Assembly (NCBI GenBank): GCA_013396655.1
Contig: WBMV01000128.1
Coordinates: forward strand, 744,001-808,000
Length of the DNA stretch: 64,000 nt
Direction of reading: 5' to 3'
Source of the DNA: Campylorhamphus procurvoides
Taxonomy: Eukaryota; Chordata; Aves; Passeriformes; Dendrocolaptidae
The notes beneath the pieces are model-generated. The model saw only the letters and a list, made by a program, of their open reading frames with translations. It was not told where the DNA came from and searched no databases. Below are positions 46,101-57,900 of this stretch, one piece after another; positions within the stretch are counted from its first letter, which is position 1; every line of letters begins with the position of its first letter. A program made the position numbers and the translations under genes.

Positions 46101-48999
46101 GATTGCAGTGGTAACATGCAGATGACATGCTTATCTCTCCACCTTATTGATTTAGGGTATGCTAGCAAAATTTGCTGGCTCTTTTGGCTGCGATCTGTAT
46201 GTGAAGACCATGTAAATAAAGATTAAAGTAAATGTCTGTGGACTTGCAACTGTGTTATCAGTCTTGGCTGAAGGTGTATTTGGAGGTACTTTGCAGCTGC
46301 ATTTCAGGAATGGGTCTGTTTTAGTTATGTACCCTTAGCAGCTTCCCTCAGTGGTGTGGGCTCAGCCTGTGCTTTTGGCTGGGCTGTTCTGAGCTGAGCC
46401 TTGCAGGTCTCCACAGTCTAGTTCTGACAGGTCTGGACTGAGAACTGGCCTGCTGTGTGTCAGAGCACAAATGGGGCTTGTCAGGAGGTGTTAATACAGG
46501 AATTAATAGCTTTCCATTTTTAGTAGTAAGGTCTGCTATGAACTCATTCCCTGCTTTTGCTGGTTTCTAGTTTTGAAGATGAAAATGCCTTATGATGAGC
46601 TCTGAAAATATATCTGATTCTCCAGCATAGTGTCAAATTCTCAGTGCCTGCTCGCTCAGGCTTGAAGGAACTGTCACCTGCAAAGGTGAAGGTGGGCAGC
46701 ATGGGAGATATTTTTCATGAGTCTGGTTAGAGGCTGTGGAGCAAATTCCTGTAAGAAATGAAGACTGCTTTTAACACATCAGTATTTCCTGTTTCAGGGA
46801 CACTTCTCTGACTATGCCTTTTAAAAAGCAAAATCCTTGGAAGGAGAGGGTAGTACACATGACAAGTACTAATCACTTTGCTTAATGTTTCTAGAGATGA
46901 TCAGGTACTAGGTAATGAAAATGATTTGAGAGATGTAAGTGAACAGGAGAGCTGGTATTATTTAAGTATGCTAATGTTACTGAGTGCATCTTCTTTTACT
47001 GCCTTTTTTTTTTTAAATGCAAGGGCTACAGATATTTCAATAGGTGCTAAGATTTGAAATGTGAGCAGTCTTTATGTGCCAGCTGATGGACAGTTGATGC
47101 ATTACTCAAGTGATTGTAACTACTGAAAGTTGTAACATCGGAGAGAGTGAAGTTAGTGGAGTTGAGGCATTGAAACCACATTTGTTGATATTAAGGCTTG
47201 AGCTACACATCATAAGAAGGAAGTTTTCTGAGAGCATAAGTATTCTGTGTAAAGGTGGTATGCCAAAATTACATATGAGAATGTTAGTTTGCAAATACCT
47301 TTGGTTTACCTCTAGGCCTGCTGCTCAGCTCTGATAATCTGTTGAGCGGAAGTATAACAAGCAGCTTAATGAAGTGCTGTCATTCCATAGCAAAGTTAAA
47401 CTTAACTTAACAGTAAGTCTGAAAGGGTATGTTGTGAGACTTAGATGCTTAAAAGGAAAATGATACTGTTTGTGGGTTGTCCAGAACAGTGCGACAAATA
47501 CTTTCGTTCTGTCTCTCAACAAATATTGCTTCTATATTAAAGAACAGTGAACTTGTATGAAGTGGAAAAACCTTTAAGACTCTATAGGGCAAAGTAACAA
47601 TTAGGGAAAGGAAAAAGATTTAAAAGCTTTTTTAACTGAACTTTGTGTGAATATTGAACAGCAGTGAGACTTCTAGAATGCAAAGTCACTGTTACTTGTG
47701 GATGCCAAAAATGTCTTTTCTTTTGGAGTTACCAGAGCATGGCAGGACTTTGTCATCTGTAGTTCTCTGCTGCAAAAGAGGCATTGAAAAAGTTGTTAAC
47801 CTGAATAGGATGTCACATCATAACTAGCTGCAATGAGATGTCAGGTATAGGAAAAATACTTCAAAGGTGTATGTTTTATCAAATAAAGGAGAAATAATTT
47901 ATAAATGTCAGGATGAATGGGAGAGACTTTTAAAATATTATTTTAGTCTGCATGTGATTACTGTGAAAGGTATAGTAATGTGCAGTTCTTTGCTGCTTTT
48001 CTCCTCTTTGACTTTTTTTTTTTTGAAGGGGCAGTATTCAAATAGCTTCTCCTTCACAGCTGTCCTGGCTTTCACAATTTGACATGCTTGGTGTCTTAAT
48101 TTTTTTTTTTTGTGTTATGGAATGTTCTTGTAGGGCTTGCCCTCTCTAACTGAAAAACATAATATTGTCCCTCAGGTGCTGCTGGAACAGCAGCAGTGAG
48201 AATTTTCTAAAAGCATTGCCAAAAACTAACAAGGAAAACCCCTCTTATGGTTCCCTGTAGTGGGTTCTTTTTAATTTTCTTTAGTGCATTATGCTGCAGG
48301 AGTCATTGGGAGTGAGCCTTCAGGTATTGATGGACCCCTGTACTTTTGCAATAAGCAAGCCAGGACAAGTGTGCTTACAGTGCTTGATTTCCCAAATAAC
48401 TCCCAAGCAGAGCCATTCCTGTTCACTATATATCCTCACTTTTGTTAAATTCTTGCTAGTTTTTTAAGCAGCAAGTTGCTGGTTGCGTACCTGAATTTGA
48501 ATTTTTGTTGCATAGGAAAGACTAGGGGCAAGTGTCTGTGTAACTCTGTTCTCTTTACATTAATATTGGGGACTTGAACAGAGATTATTCCATAAAGGTG
48601 ATACACGACTTTATGAGCTATTTTAGAAAATGTGTTTGTGTGCTGGTGCCAACTGAAAGCTCCTCTACTAATTTTGTTATTTTGGTCACCCTTATTACTA
48701 AAGTTGTAGCGTCTTTTGAAACAACAAGAAAATGTTCAGCTTTAAAAAGGCAGTCATAGCAATGTTGAAATGGCTTTTCTTTTTTCCCCTTGCATTTTTA
48801 CCTTTGCTTCCTCAGACCTCATTCTGGTGAGTGGCAAAGGGAAGACCAGTCATCTTTCTGAGATCCTTTCCTGAGGGGGGAAGGTCAGGGAAGAAGGTGG
48901 GTATAGATTATTGGAAGGTGTGTGGTACTCTTTATCCAGAACCACTTTCCCTGTTGATGTGTGACCCTCCAAAAAAGTGGTTTTCTTGGTGCATCTAAG
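43106..48999 (+). other. SMS intron 1, middle part
   Basis: Unique AT-rich DNA with T-runs. No exon or RNA gene supported. Confidence 0.5.
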
Positions 49000-49420
49000 C
49001 AAAAAAATCTGGGACTGAAAGAAAATCAGTATCACTCCTATCTTCAAAAGAGCGAGAAGGAAGATTCTGGAAACTACAGGCCAGTCAGCTTTACCTTGGT
49101 TCCTGGGAAGGTGATAAAGCTATGGAAATTATTTCCAAACATATCAAGGTCTTGAGAGTAGGTGTAGCTGACATGTGTTTCCAAAGGGGAGATCATGCTT
49201 GGCCCACCTGATAGCCTTCTGTGGTCAAAAGACTGGGTAGTGATTGCTGTTAATCCAGAGTTCAGCAGGACTTTCCATACTTTCCAGTAACATCTTCATG
49301 GGCTAAGTGGTGAAGCACAAGTTATCGAAATCTAAAATGAGGTGGATTGAAAACTGATCTGCTGGGCCCACCCAAGAAGTGATCAGCCACAAGAAGTCCA
49401 CTGTGAAACCATGTTCCTAA
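49000..49420 (+). mobile_element. CR1 ORF2 (reverse transcriptase) fragment, decayed
   Basis: Matches the CR1 reverse transcriptase region. A short open stretch ends with G-N-Y-R-P-V-S, the CR1/LINE motif. It is followed by GGGAGATCATGCTTGGCCCA, CTGATAGCCTTCTGTGGTCA and AGGTGGATTGAAAACTGATC. Frames are broken and it has no CR1 3' end, so it is a dead internal fragment. Confidence 0.85.
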
Positions 49421-52400
49421 GCACCATGTCAGTGTTTCAAAAATACATATATTAACATATATATATAAAAAAATACCTGATAGAGTGAGTAGAGAAGACA
49501 GAGCTGAATTTTCCTCAGTGGTGCCCTATGACAGGAGGCAGTGGGCACTAACTGAAACATGAGACTTGGTCTGAGCACGTGTTAGATATGTTATATATCT
49601 AGCATATACAGCTAGAGCATTGCCTGATGTGGCTGTGACAGAGGGATGCATACAGAATTGATCTTAAGTAGAAAAATTGAGTGTCTGGGAAGAGGCTCTC
49701 GGAAATACTGCATTGAAGACTTTTAGTGTTTGGCAGAGTGCTTTGTTATCTCATGTGAGTGTGGGTTTTTTGTGTGTGTTCCTCTTGGCAATTTGAACTG
49801 ACATGAAGGTGGTAGTGCAGGGGGGGAGTGAGGGTTGAGTTCTCCTGTTTGTAGCTGGGTATCTTTAATACTTCAAGAGCTCATTCTGATTCACGATTGT
49901 GTTACTTATTATTTCCCAAAGGACACTTGGGTGCACAGAGTGATTTATTGGCTGGGGTGATTACTTGGATGTGCCAGTAAGTTCATGCACTTGCTGTTGT
50001 GACACAGTATAGGTGGTTCTGCCTGTATTCACTGTGTAGCTGAAGTGTGGGAGGTGTTCTGTGCAAACTCTTTAGGAAAGACAGTCTGTACAATTAACCT
50101 GGTGTAATACATGATGAAATTGAGTAAGTGCACTAGAAAACTCGATGATCTATTTTCTCATGGCTGAGTGAATAGTAGGTGAATGTTTCCACTTGCTGCC
50201 CCTTTAAGCCTGATACCATGCATAATTTGTTGACTTCTGTGTAGAAGTCAACATGATGAGGATGATCCTCACAGAGGCAAATTGATTGAAAGGAGTAATT
50301 TTATTTCAGTTTTCAGATTCCTGCTGTTTTCTGCTTTGCAGAGCTGGCAAGGACAAAACAAAAGATTTTTCCTGTGGATTTTCTGGGTTCTGATGTGAGA
50401 CTTTCTAACCTAATACCCAGGAGGTGTTTGTTGCTAAACCCAGTTGTTTTTCATTTGCATCTGTTAACATGTCAGGAAAAAGCAACCTGCTTTGTTCTGG
50501 ATGGTAATGAAAGGAGGGGCTTTGGAGTGTACTCAGAGAGGGTACTTTGTCTTGTGAGGCCCTAGGTTATTTTGTTGTTGAAGGACAAGGACCAGTTTAG
50601 GCAACTGTTGGCGTTCCAAGTTCTTACTCTGAGCTGGTGATATTTCTGTGGAGACCTCTCTGGATAGTCCATTTCAAAACACCTGTGTGCACGTGCACTC
50701 ACTTTCCATGCAGGCAGATCCTTTTACCACAAAAGGAGTAGGAGTATAATTCCTAAGGTTTTAAGTTTAAGATTACGGTGGAGGTGTTGATGACTAAATG
50801 ATAACCAGTTATCTGCAAATTAGTATGTACTGCTCTATCCTCTTATGTACAGTGGAGAGGGGGAGCTAGTAGGATGAGGCTGTTGACTTTCCATAAACTA
50901 TTGTGACTTTTAGCTCTCCATTATTTTTTGTAATTATTTCTCTTAATGGCCTAACTTGACTCTGATGGGCTCAGTGCCAGATTAGTCAGGTGTGCTGCTG
51001 TAAGAGACTGAAGGCACAGCCTTCTCCTGCTCTTCTTGAACTGCCCCTAGGACCTCACCTGCTTAGAAATGAATCTCTTCTCTCAGGTGTGCTCCCTGCA
51101 TCACTTGTACCTGACACCCTCTCTGCTTGTCTCTGTGTATTTCCTTTTTTGCAATATTTTTCAAGAATTGGAGTTGACAGGTAGGGTGCCTGTGTGCAAG
51201 AATATCAGACTTGCATAACAATGATTTAATATATTGAAACAAATCTGCTCTGAACCGAAACAGTATACCAGCTGTTCAGGTTGCTGTTTGATATTAGCAT
51301 ATTCTGCATTTTGTTTCCTAATGTGTTCTAAGTCTTCAGTGTATTCTTAATGAAGCACTTAATTTGATTTTGTTCACCTTTCTCTATTGAAAATGTAGCC
51401 ACCAAATGAAAAATGCATCAGATGCAGAAGCACATACAAGTGCTTTGATGTGTCCTATTAATTTGGTTATGTTACATTCTCACTTGTTAGATGAAAGTAT
51501 TTAAAATTTGGAGTTGGAAATAGTGTGAATGTTTTCAAATGACACTAATAAGTTCCCATAGCTTAAGAAGATTTTGTCAATCATCTGGTATGTCTTAAAT
51601 CAAAATATTTTTAGAGATAGTCTGGCTCAGTAGTAGATTACTTGAACTCCTTGTTGGGGTATCTAGGTGAAACTAGCCAGTGTTAAGCATGAGGCCAGAC
51701 TGGATGCTTACAGTAACTGAACTTTGAATGCTCTCATGTTCACAGATTACTGTCAAGTAATGGCTGCTTTGCTGCTCAGATGTCACAGGAATGTCTACAA
51801 CTGCTGCAAATGGTCTCCCAAGTGTGCTGGGATTCGGAATCTTTCTGGCTAAACTGAGCATTAACTCCTGAAAAATATGTATATCTCAAATTTTATACAG
51901 TGTTTGTTGTTTCTGTTCTCTACAGTTGAAACTCTGGTCATTTTTCATTCCTTCTGCCAAAAAATTATCAAATACTTAAAACAATATTTCGTGTTTGATA
52001 ACAGGAGTTTGTTTCCTTTGCTCCTGAATAGGAAAAAGAAAAAGTAATAACTGCCGGAATGAACGTTTTGATATAGATTTAAAGATGTTTCTATTCTAAT
52101 CACCATTGTCCTTTTTGCTTATCTGTGCATGATAGAGCTATCTGAGCTGGGAGTTAGGTGGTGGCAAATGGATTTGGGTGAGAGATCCTGAGATTGCTGA
52201 AACTTCCTGATGCCTTCAAGCAACCACTTATGCCTCGGACACTTTATAAAGGAGTCTTCAACTTGGGAGAATTAATTATCCCTCCAAGACAAATCTTGTG
52301 TGGTATAAATAAAAAGAGCTGATGAAAGAGCATGTTGTTTTAATTTCCTAAAGTTAATAGCGTAATAGGAAGACCTTAATCAAGCTTTGCCTGGGTGCTC

Positions 52401-54848
52401 AGCAAAGAAATCTGCTGCTGAGTGATGAACAGGTTGAGGAGTCTTTCAATCTGTTGAAAACAGGCCAAATGTGGCACAAGCACTTCAGTTTTCCAGTCTG
52501 TTTTTCATCTTACTACTGTCTTGCAGCAGCTGTGGAAGTGAAGTGGTCTAGGAGTTAGTTGCATACTAGTTCAGCTTGGGTTTCATGCTATTTTACTGTC
52601 CTGGAAGGGTATGGGATGCATTATTAAACTCAGTTCTTGTTTAGCACTGTGGTGACTTAAGAAGTAAGGAAGGGATGGAAATGAGTACGTGTCTTGAAAG
52701 AAGTGAAGGAGAAGGTAAAAGAGTGGGACAAGGAAGCAAATGCCAGGCAGAAAGAGTGGATCACGTGTCTAAAGTGACAACAATTGATCATGAATGTACT
52801 GACCTCGGAGCCAGAATCTGCAGATTTAAGGTGAGCATTGCAAAGTTCTCTTGTCAGTGCAAAGCTGCAAAGATTAGAACCCATTTAAGAACCGTGGCTC
52901 TTAATTATGGCCCCATTTCATCTATGCTTTCGATGTCTGAAAAACACCATTGGCTTGATTGTTGGGTAGACAAGCTGTGTACTCTGAGTCTGAATTACTG
53001 TCTGTGCCTTGGTAGTACCTGATGCTGGATAGGAAGCCTGGAAACTTACTGGCACAAAGGATGCAGAATTTTACAAGAAGGTGAAGGGGGAGGAGAAATC
53101 TTATAGTGGTAGTGGACTGTGTGTGGTGTTTCATCAGTGGTGCTACTGACTGAGAAGGGGCTAGCAGTTAAATCTCTCACTGTTGTCCAACAGAATTTAA
53201 TTTTGTTGGTTCTATTTTACCTTGATCTGCCACGTGGGGAGTCAATAAGTGAGGTGCAGAAGGTGAAAAGTAAATATGTCAGAACATGCATCAAGATTGG
53301 ATAATTTGGGCAATAAGAAGCAAAGCCTTTCCATTTTTACTAAATATCCTTGGCTAATGGGGAATTGGCTTGCTCTTGACTTTGTGTTTGAGGAAGATTA
53401 AACACTTTCTCAGTTACTTCAGTCTGTCTGGCTAAAACATCCGGAGGTAATTGAATCCAGAGTTTGCAGATGGGCAAACATACGTTTCAAGTAATCAGAT
53501 TTTTGACTTAGACTACTGTAGAGTTTCAGAGATGATAGATGAGCTGAATTTGGATTCATTTGGCATGGATTTTTTTGTTGTTGTTTCTCTGTAGCTTGTA
53601 CAGCGTGGTAGCATTCTGGAAACTATTGCTGATTATGCCTGCAGGCTACTCTTACTGGTTTCCAATGTGTATGCATTTATATGCATTTTGGAGGTGGGGT
53701 TAAGCAAAATAACTACCTTAGGAAGAGCTCTTTTACTAAAGTTGTGATGGGGAGGAACGTCTGTGCTGAAGCACTTGATTGTAAACTGTCTCCATAGTGT
53801 GGCTGTGCCAGGTGATTTCTCTGAGAGACTTTTAAATCCTGGTTCCATTACTAACATACTGCATGACCACAGTGGCTTAAATCTGTGTTTATGAGGCAAA
53901 AAAGATGATACATGCCTCACTAGGATAGCCTGTAGATAAATATTTTGTTAATCTCTTCACTGATACTGATGTGACAATCTTCCAAGTATCGTTCCTCTTC
54001 TGGCAGGTGCAGCCTAACTAGGATCCTTCGTTAACTCTCACTTTGTCAGTTCCACAATAAATAGCCGAAATTGCAACTTTTTTTGAGAAACTTGTTTGGA
54101 GAATTTTAAGTAGTTGTAATGAACAATGTTGTGGGTAGAAAAACCCTCACGAAACTGTGTACAGCAAACTTGAGGCTTCTGAAATGATTATATTCTTACT
54201 GAAGAAATACTTGTATAGACAAATCATGAGCTTGCTTCTGAAGATAATTGCCAGGGTAACCTCAGTTATTTCCAGGTGAGTTTTTGTGTGTTTTTTCTGG
54301 AGATCTCTTCCATGATGTCATGAAGATTTCAACTGGAGACCTGCCTGGATGTCAGAAAAAGCATGTGTAGGGTTAGAATGAATATGTTGGTTTGCCATCT
54401 CTGGTTTTCAGTGCCCTAGAAGTCTCCCTGTCCTACAGCTCAACATTTTTTCAAAGTTTCATGTCAGTGCTGTAGGTTTTTTGGGATTATTGTCTCTGTG
54501 TTAAGTGATTTTAAAAGTAATTATGTGAGTAGGGACTTGACTGGATTGTGATACAGTAGATGATTAGCAGTAGCCATAATAAAGGTACTTGTACTGTGTC
54601 TGTAGTAGATAACCACTTCTCTTCAGGTGTGAAAACTGATCTAAAAGAAAACTGTTTGGACCCCCATGCACTAAGAAACATTTCTGTGGATGGAGGGAGG
54701 ACAAGATACATGGTAGATGTTGTTTAAATGGTACTCAAAGAAATATTAATCCAGGCTGCCAGGAAAAACTGCTCAGCCTATCAAAAAGGGCAGAAGTGAC
54801 TTGAGTGGAAATCCCTTACTGATTATTATGTCTCTTTTAATCTTGCAG
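49421..54848 (+). other. SMS intron 1, 3' part
   Basis: Unique DNA apart from the hairpin at 50,228. A donor-like AAG/GTGAGC near 52,829 has no matching acceptor upstream. Confidence 0.5.
50228..50253. repeat. 11-bp inverted repeat with 4-nt loop
   Basis: TGTTGACTTCT and its reverse complement are separated by GTGT. A shorter perfect palindrome (GAGGAT-G-ATCCTC) follows within 10 bases. It lies in SMS intron 1. Confidence 0.7.
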
Positions 54849-54969
54849 CTGATTGCAATGCCGTTCTTAAAGCTCTACAGCCCATTTTTCAGGAGCAGGG
54901 AATGACAGAAACAGTTCATAACTGGGAAGACCATGGTTATTTAGCAACCTACATCAAAAAAAATGGCAG
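54849..54969 (+). CDS. SMS: SMS coding exon 2
   Basis: The acceptor is AATCTTGCAG before 54849 and the donor GTGAGT starts at 54970. The exon is 121 nt: two bases completing Ala, 39 codons, and AG of a split Ser. It encodes [18 protein letters not shown] and then [15 protein letters not shown]. Confidence 0.95.
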
Positions 54970-57900
54970 GTGAGTGGATTTTCTTCCTGTAGATTATATT
55001 CCCACTATCCTCCCATACAATATATGTTTTTCCCTTTATTGGATCTCCTGTGGTGTTGACAGGGCAAGCTATTGTATATGAAGTAGCTAAAATAAAGCAG
55101 AATATCTAGACTATGTCATCTTGCAGTTTGGATATCAGAACAGTTGAACTGGCCAGTCTGGCCTTTACCTGTACTATGGTGCCTTGGTCTCAGGACTAGA
55201 CAGCTCAAGTCAGTTAAATGTGTTTGTAATTCTTTTGGCCATAAAATAAGTCTAAATGTGTTCTAGTCTAACCTTGGGATGTGAATAATGAAAGTTTTCC
55301 TGTCCCTGTCTTGTCGTATATGTGTTCAGGTGCTTTATTATATATTTCAAGTTCTCAAGCAGCTGCTGAAGTAACTAACAGCATGATAAGGGTGTCATTA
55401 GTGACACATATTAAGCTGAGTGTGCTGGGTCAAATTGGTAAGAAAACCCACACAATTCACTGTATTTCCTGATGCTGCTTTACAGTGTGAGGGTTAGTTG
55501 ATTACAGTATACAGCAGTCTCTGAACTACCATAATTTTATTGCACTTCATTTGTTTACAGTTATTGAGTTACTTGTTCTTCACATTCATTGTGGCAGTGG
55601 CTGTGTTTAGGTTCTTTTCCTTTGGTGGTTGGGTGGGATTTCTTTTGTTTGTTTTTAAATCTCCACTTACTTTGTTCTCCAGGACTGGAGTTCAGCTAAA
55701 TAAGCTTTAATTTGTTGGCTATCTTCTGCTGGGTGTTCTGTTAAGTAGTTTGTTTGGCCACACTCCTAAGCATATGAGAACTGCCTAAGGATTTTTAAGT
55801 TCTCTCTGTAATAAGAGAAAACAGATATCTCTAGAAGGAAAATTATATCCTTGGTTAGTGTTTTGCCTGCTGGAATTTCTTTCTGTATGCTTACTGTGTG
55901 TGAACATACATAGATACAGAGATGTATATACAAATATTTTATATATGAAGTAGCATAGAGAACTACACTGGCAAACTTGGGACCTAAATTAAGGTAACAA
56001 GTAAGCTGACATGAGTCTAAGTCTAAGTTTTATGTTTATGGGTTCCCATTTGTGCCCCTTGAAGTGCTTAGTATATCTCAGGTTTTCAAATGTGGAACTG
56101 TTTTTTCTCATCTAAATTATTTGATTTTTATAATTGTGCCTAGGAAAACCTGTTGCTTATATCTTGTTTTTATATAGCCCTGCTTATTCTGTCTTTAGTT
56201 TCATGTGCTTTTATATTCTTCCTGACTAATTTGACCAAGATTCCAGTTCTGAGTAACTTTGTTTCTAATGTCAACAGCGAAGTTCACTACTCTGGTGCTA
56301 TCCTTCCTCTAAGTCAGGATGAGCTTGTAAGCTTGGTTAAGTTTGTAATCAATTCTCCTAAAAATAGTATCAAGAATATGCAACCTCTGAACAATTAAAA
56401 GACAAAATACCTAAAAGTAAAAAACGTCTTCAAAGGTTGGCTATCTTTGATTACATGGGCTCATTTTGCTTTCCTGTTTCCTTGAGTTTGAAAGTGATAT
56501 GAGATGTGAATTCTCAAATTGGGTTTCCCCACTGCAAGTTCATCTGATTATTCCACTTAAGATGATAGCCTCTTTTAAAGGAGTGGTTTCCAAAGTTAAA
56601 TTACCTGTCTTTTGATGTGTTCCAGCAACCTTACATAAAACAGTCTTTAGTTATGTAACTTTTCCAGGAGGTAACTGAACTGGCTCCTGGAAGCATCTCA
56701 ATAAAATGTCCTTATACAACTCTAAATTTTAAAATATCCATCTTAATTTCTCTTGCTACATTGTCGTCTGGAAATACTTGGTGCAAATTCCATTGTCTTT
56801 GTCAAGTGATGGAGTATAATACTAATGAATGGGTGGAGAAGATGTAAAAGTTGATTTCTCTGTTGTAGGAGAGGTTGGGAGAGACCAACCAGTGCAGTGG
56901 TGTACAGTGCACTCATAGTTACAGAGAATTTGATCAAGTTGCTCCTTTCCTTGGTAAAGCACAGGCCCTGTGTGGATATCCTTGTTGTTTGGAGTATAGG
57001 CTCGGCAATGTATTGGAGAACTATAAATTATAAATACTTTGGTCAGTTTTTCAGAACTGTCCTCATGTGGATAGTGTACTGTTCTCCCCACTTCCCCGCC
57101 TTTTTCCTACCATGCTGTTTTCTGAAAGTCATGTGGGATAAATGAACTTCAGCAATTACTAAGCTTTGGCACAGATTCCTAAGTGTGTTATTTCCTGTGT
57201 GTTTTACTTTTGTTAACTTTGTACCTTCCAGCATCATGACGCTTGGAATAGTCCAGCTGTTTGCTATGCAGCTAAATACAGCTTCTGCTTTTGCACCAGA
57301 GGATGGTTCACAATATTCTTAACTGCAGTGGGAAGGTGAAGATGGGCAAGTGGGCCTAGTGGCCTTCCTGTTGGGAAAGAAAGGGAGGGTCTGTTTGCTG
57401 GGTTGTGTTTCTGCATATCTCTGGCCACTGTTTGCTGTTGAGCTTCCAAGAAAAGCTGTCCAGGAGACCATGCTAAACATACTAATGAACTCCAGTTTGG
57501 GATACAGCCTCAGAACTGAAGATTGAAGAACAAGAGGCATGCAAGAGTTGAATATTAAGGAGATCGGCTAGTTTTTTCTGGTACAATGTCAAGTGTAAAT
57601 TAATAACAAATGGTTATTGCTTTCTCCTGGTGTATTCATTGCTATCTGAACTCCAGTGTACACTGGATCTGTCTTCCTTGAAAATTACTCAGTTCAGCTT
57701 GACAACTTACTGTGTGTAGTGGTGGTGGTTAAAGTACTTCCTGTGCTTTGCCAGCCCCGTTACATTATGAATTGAGGAATACATATGCAGGAGAACTCTG
57801 TAAGTTTTGGGACCTCAGCCTTGTTCCCTCTGGTTATAGAAACTGTGTATAGTTTTTAAGTCTTAAACAGCATGTTTCTGTTAGCCTTAAGGTAGATTGT

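Noticed and set aside
52675..53022. 115-codon plus-strand frame with an AAG/GTGAGC site
   Set aside because: No acceptor or recognisable domain was found. It is probably chance within SMS intron 1.
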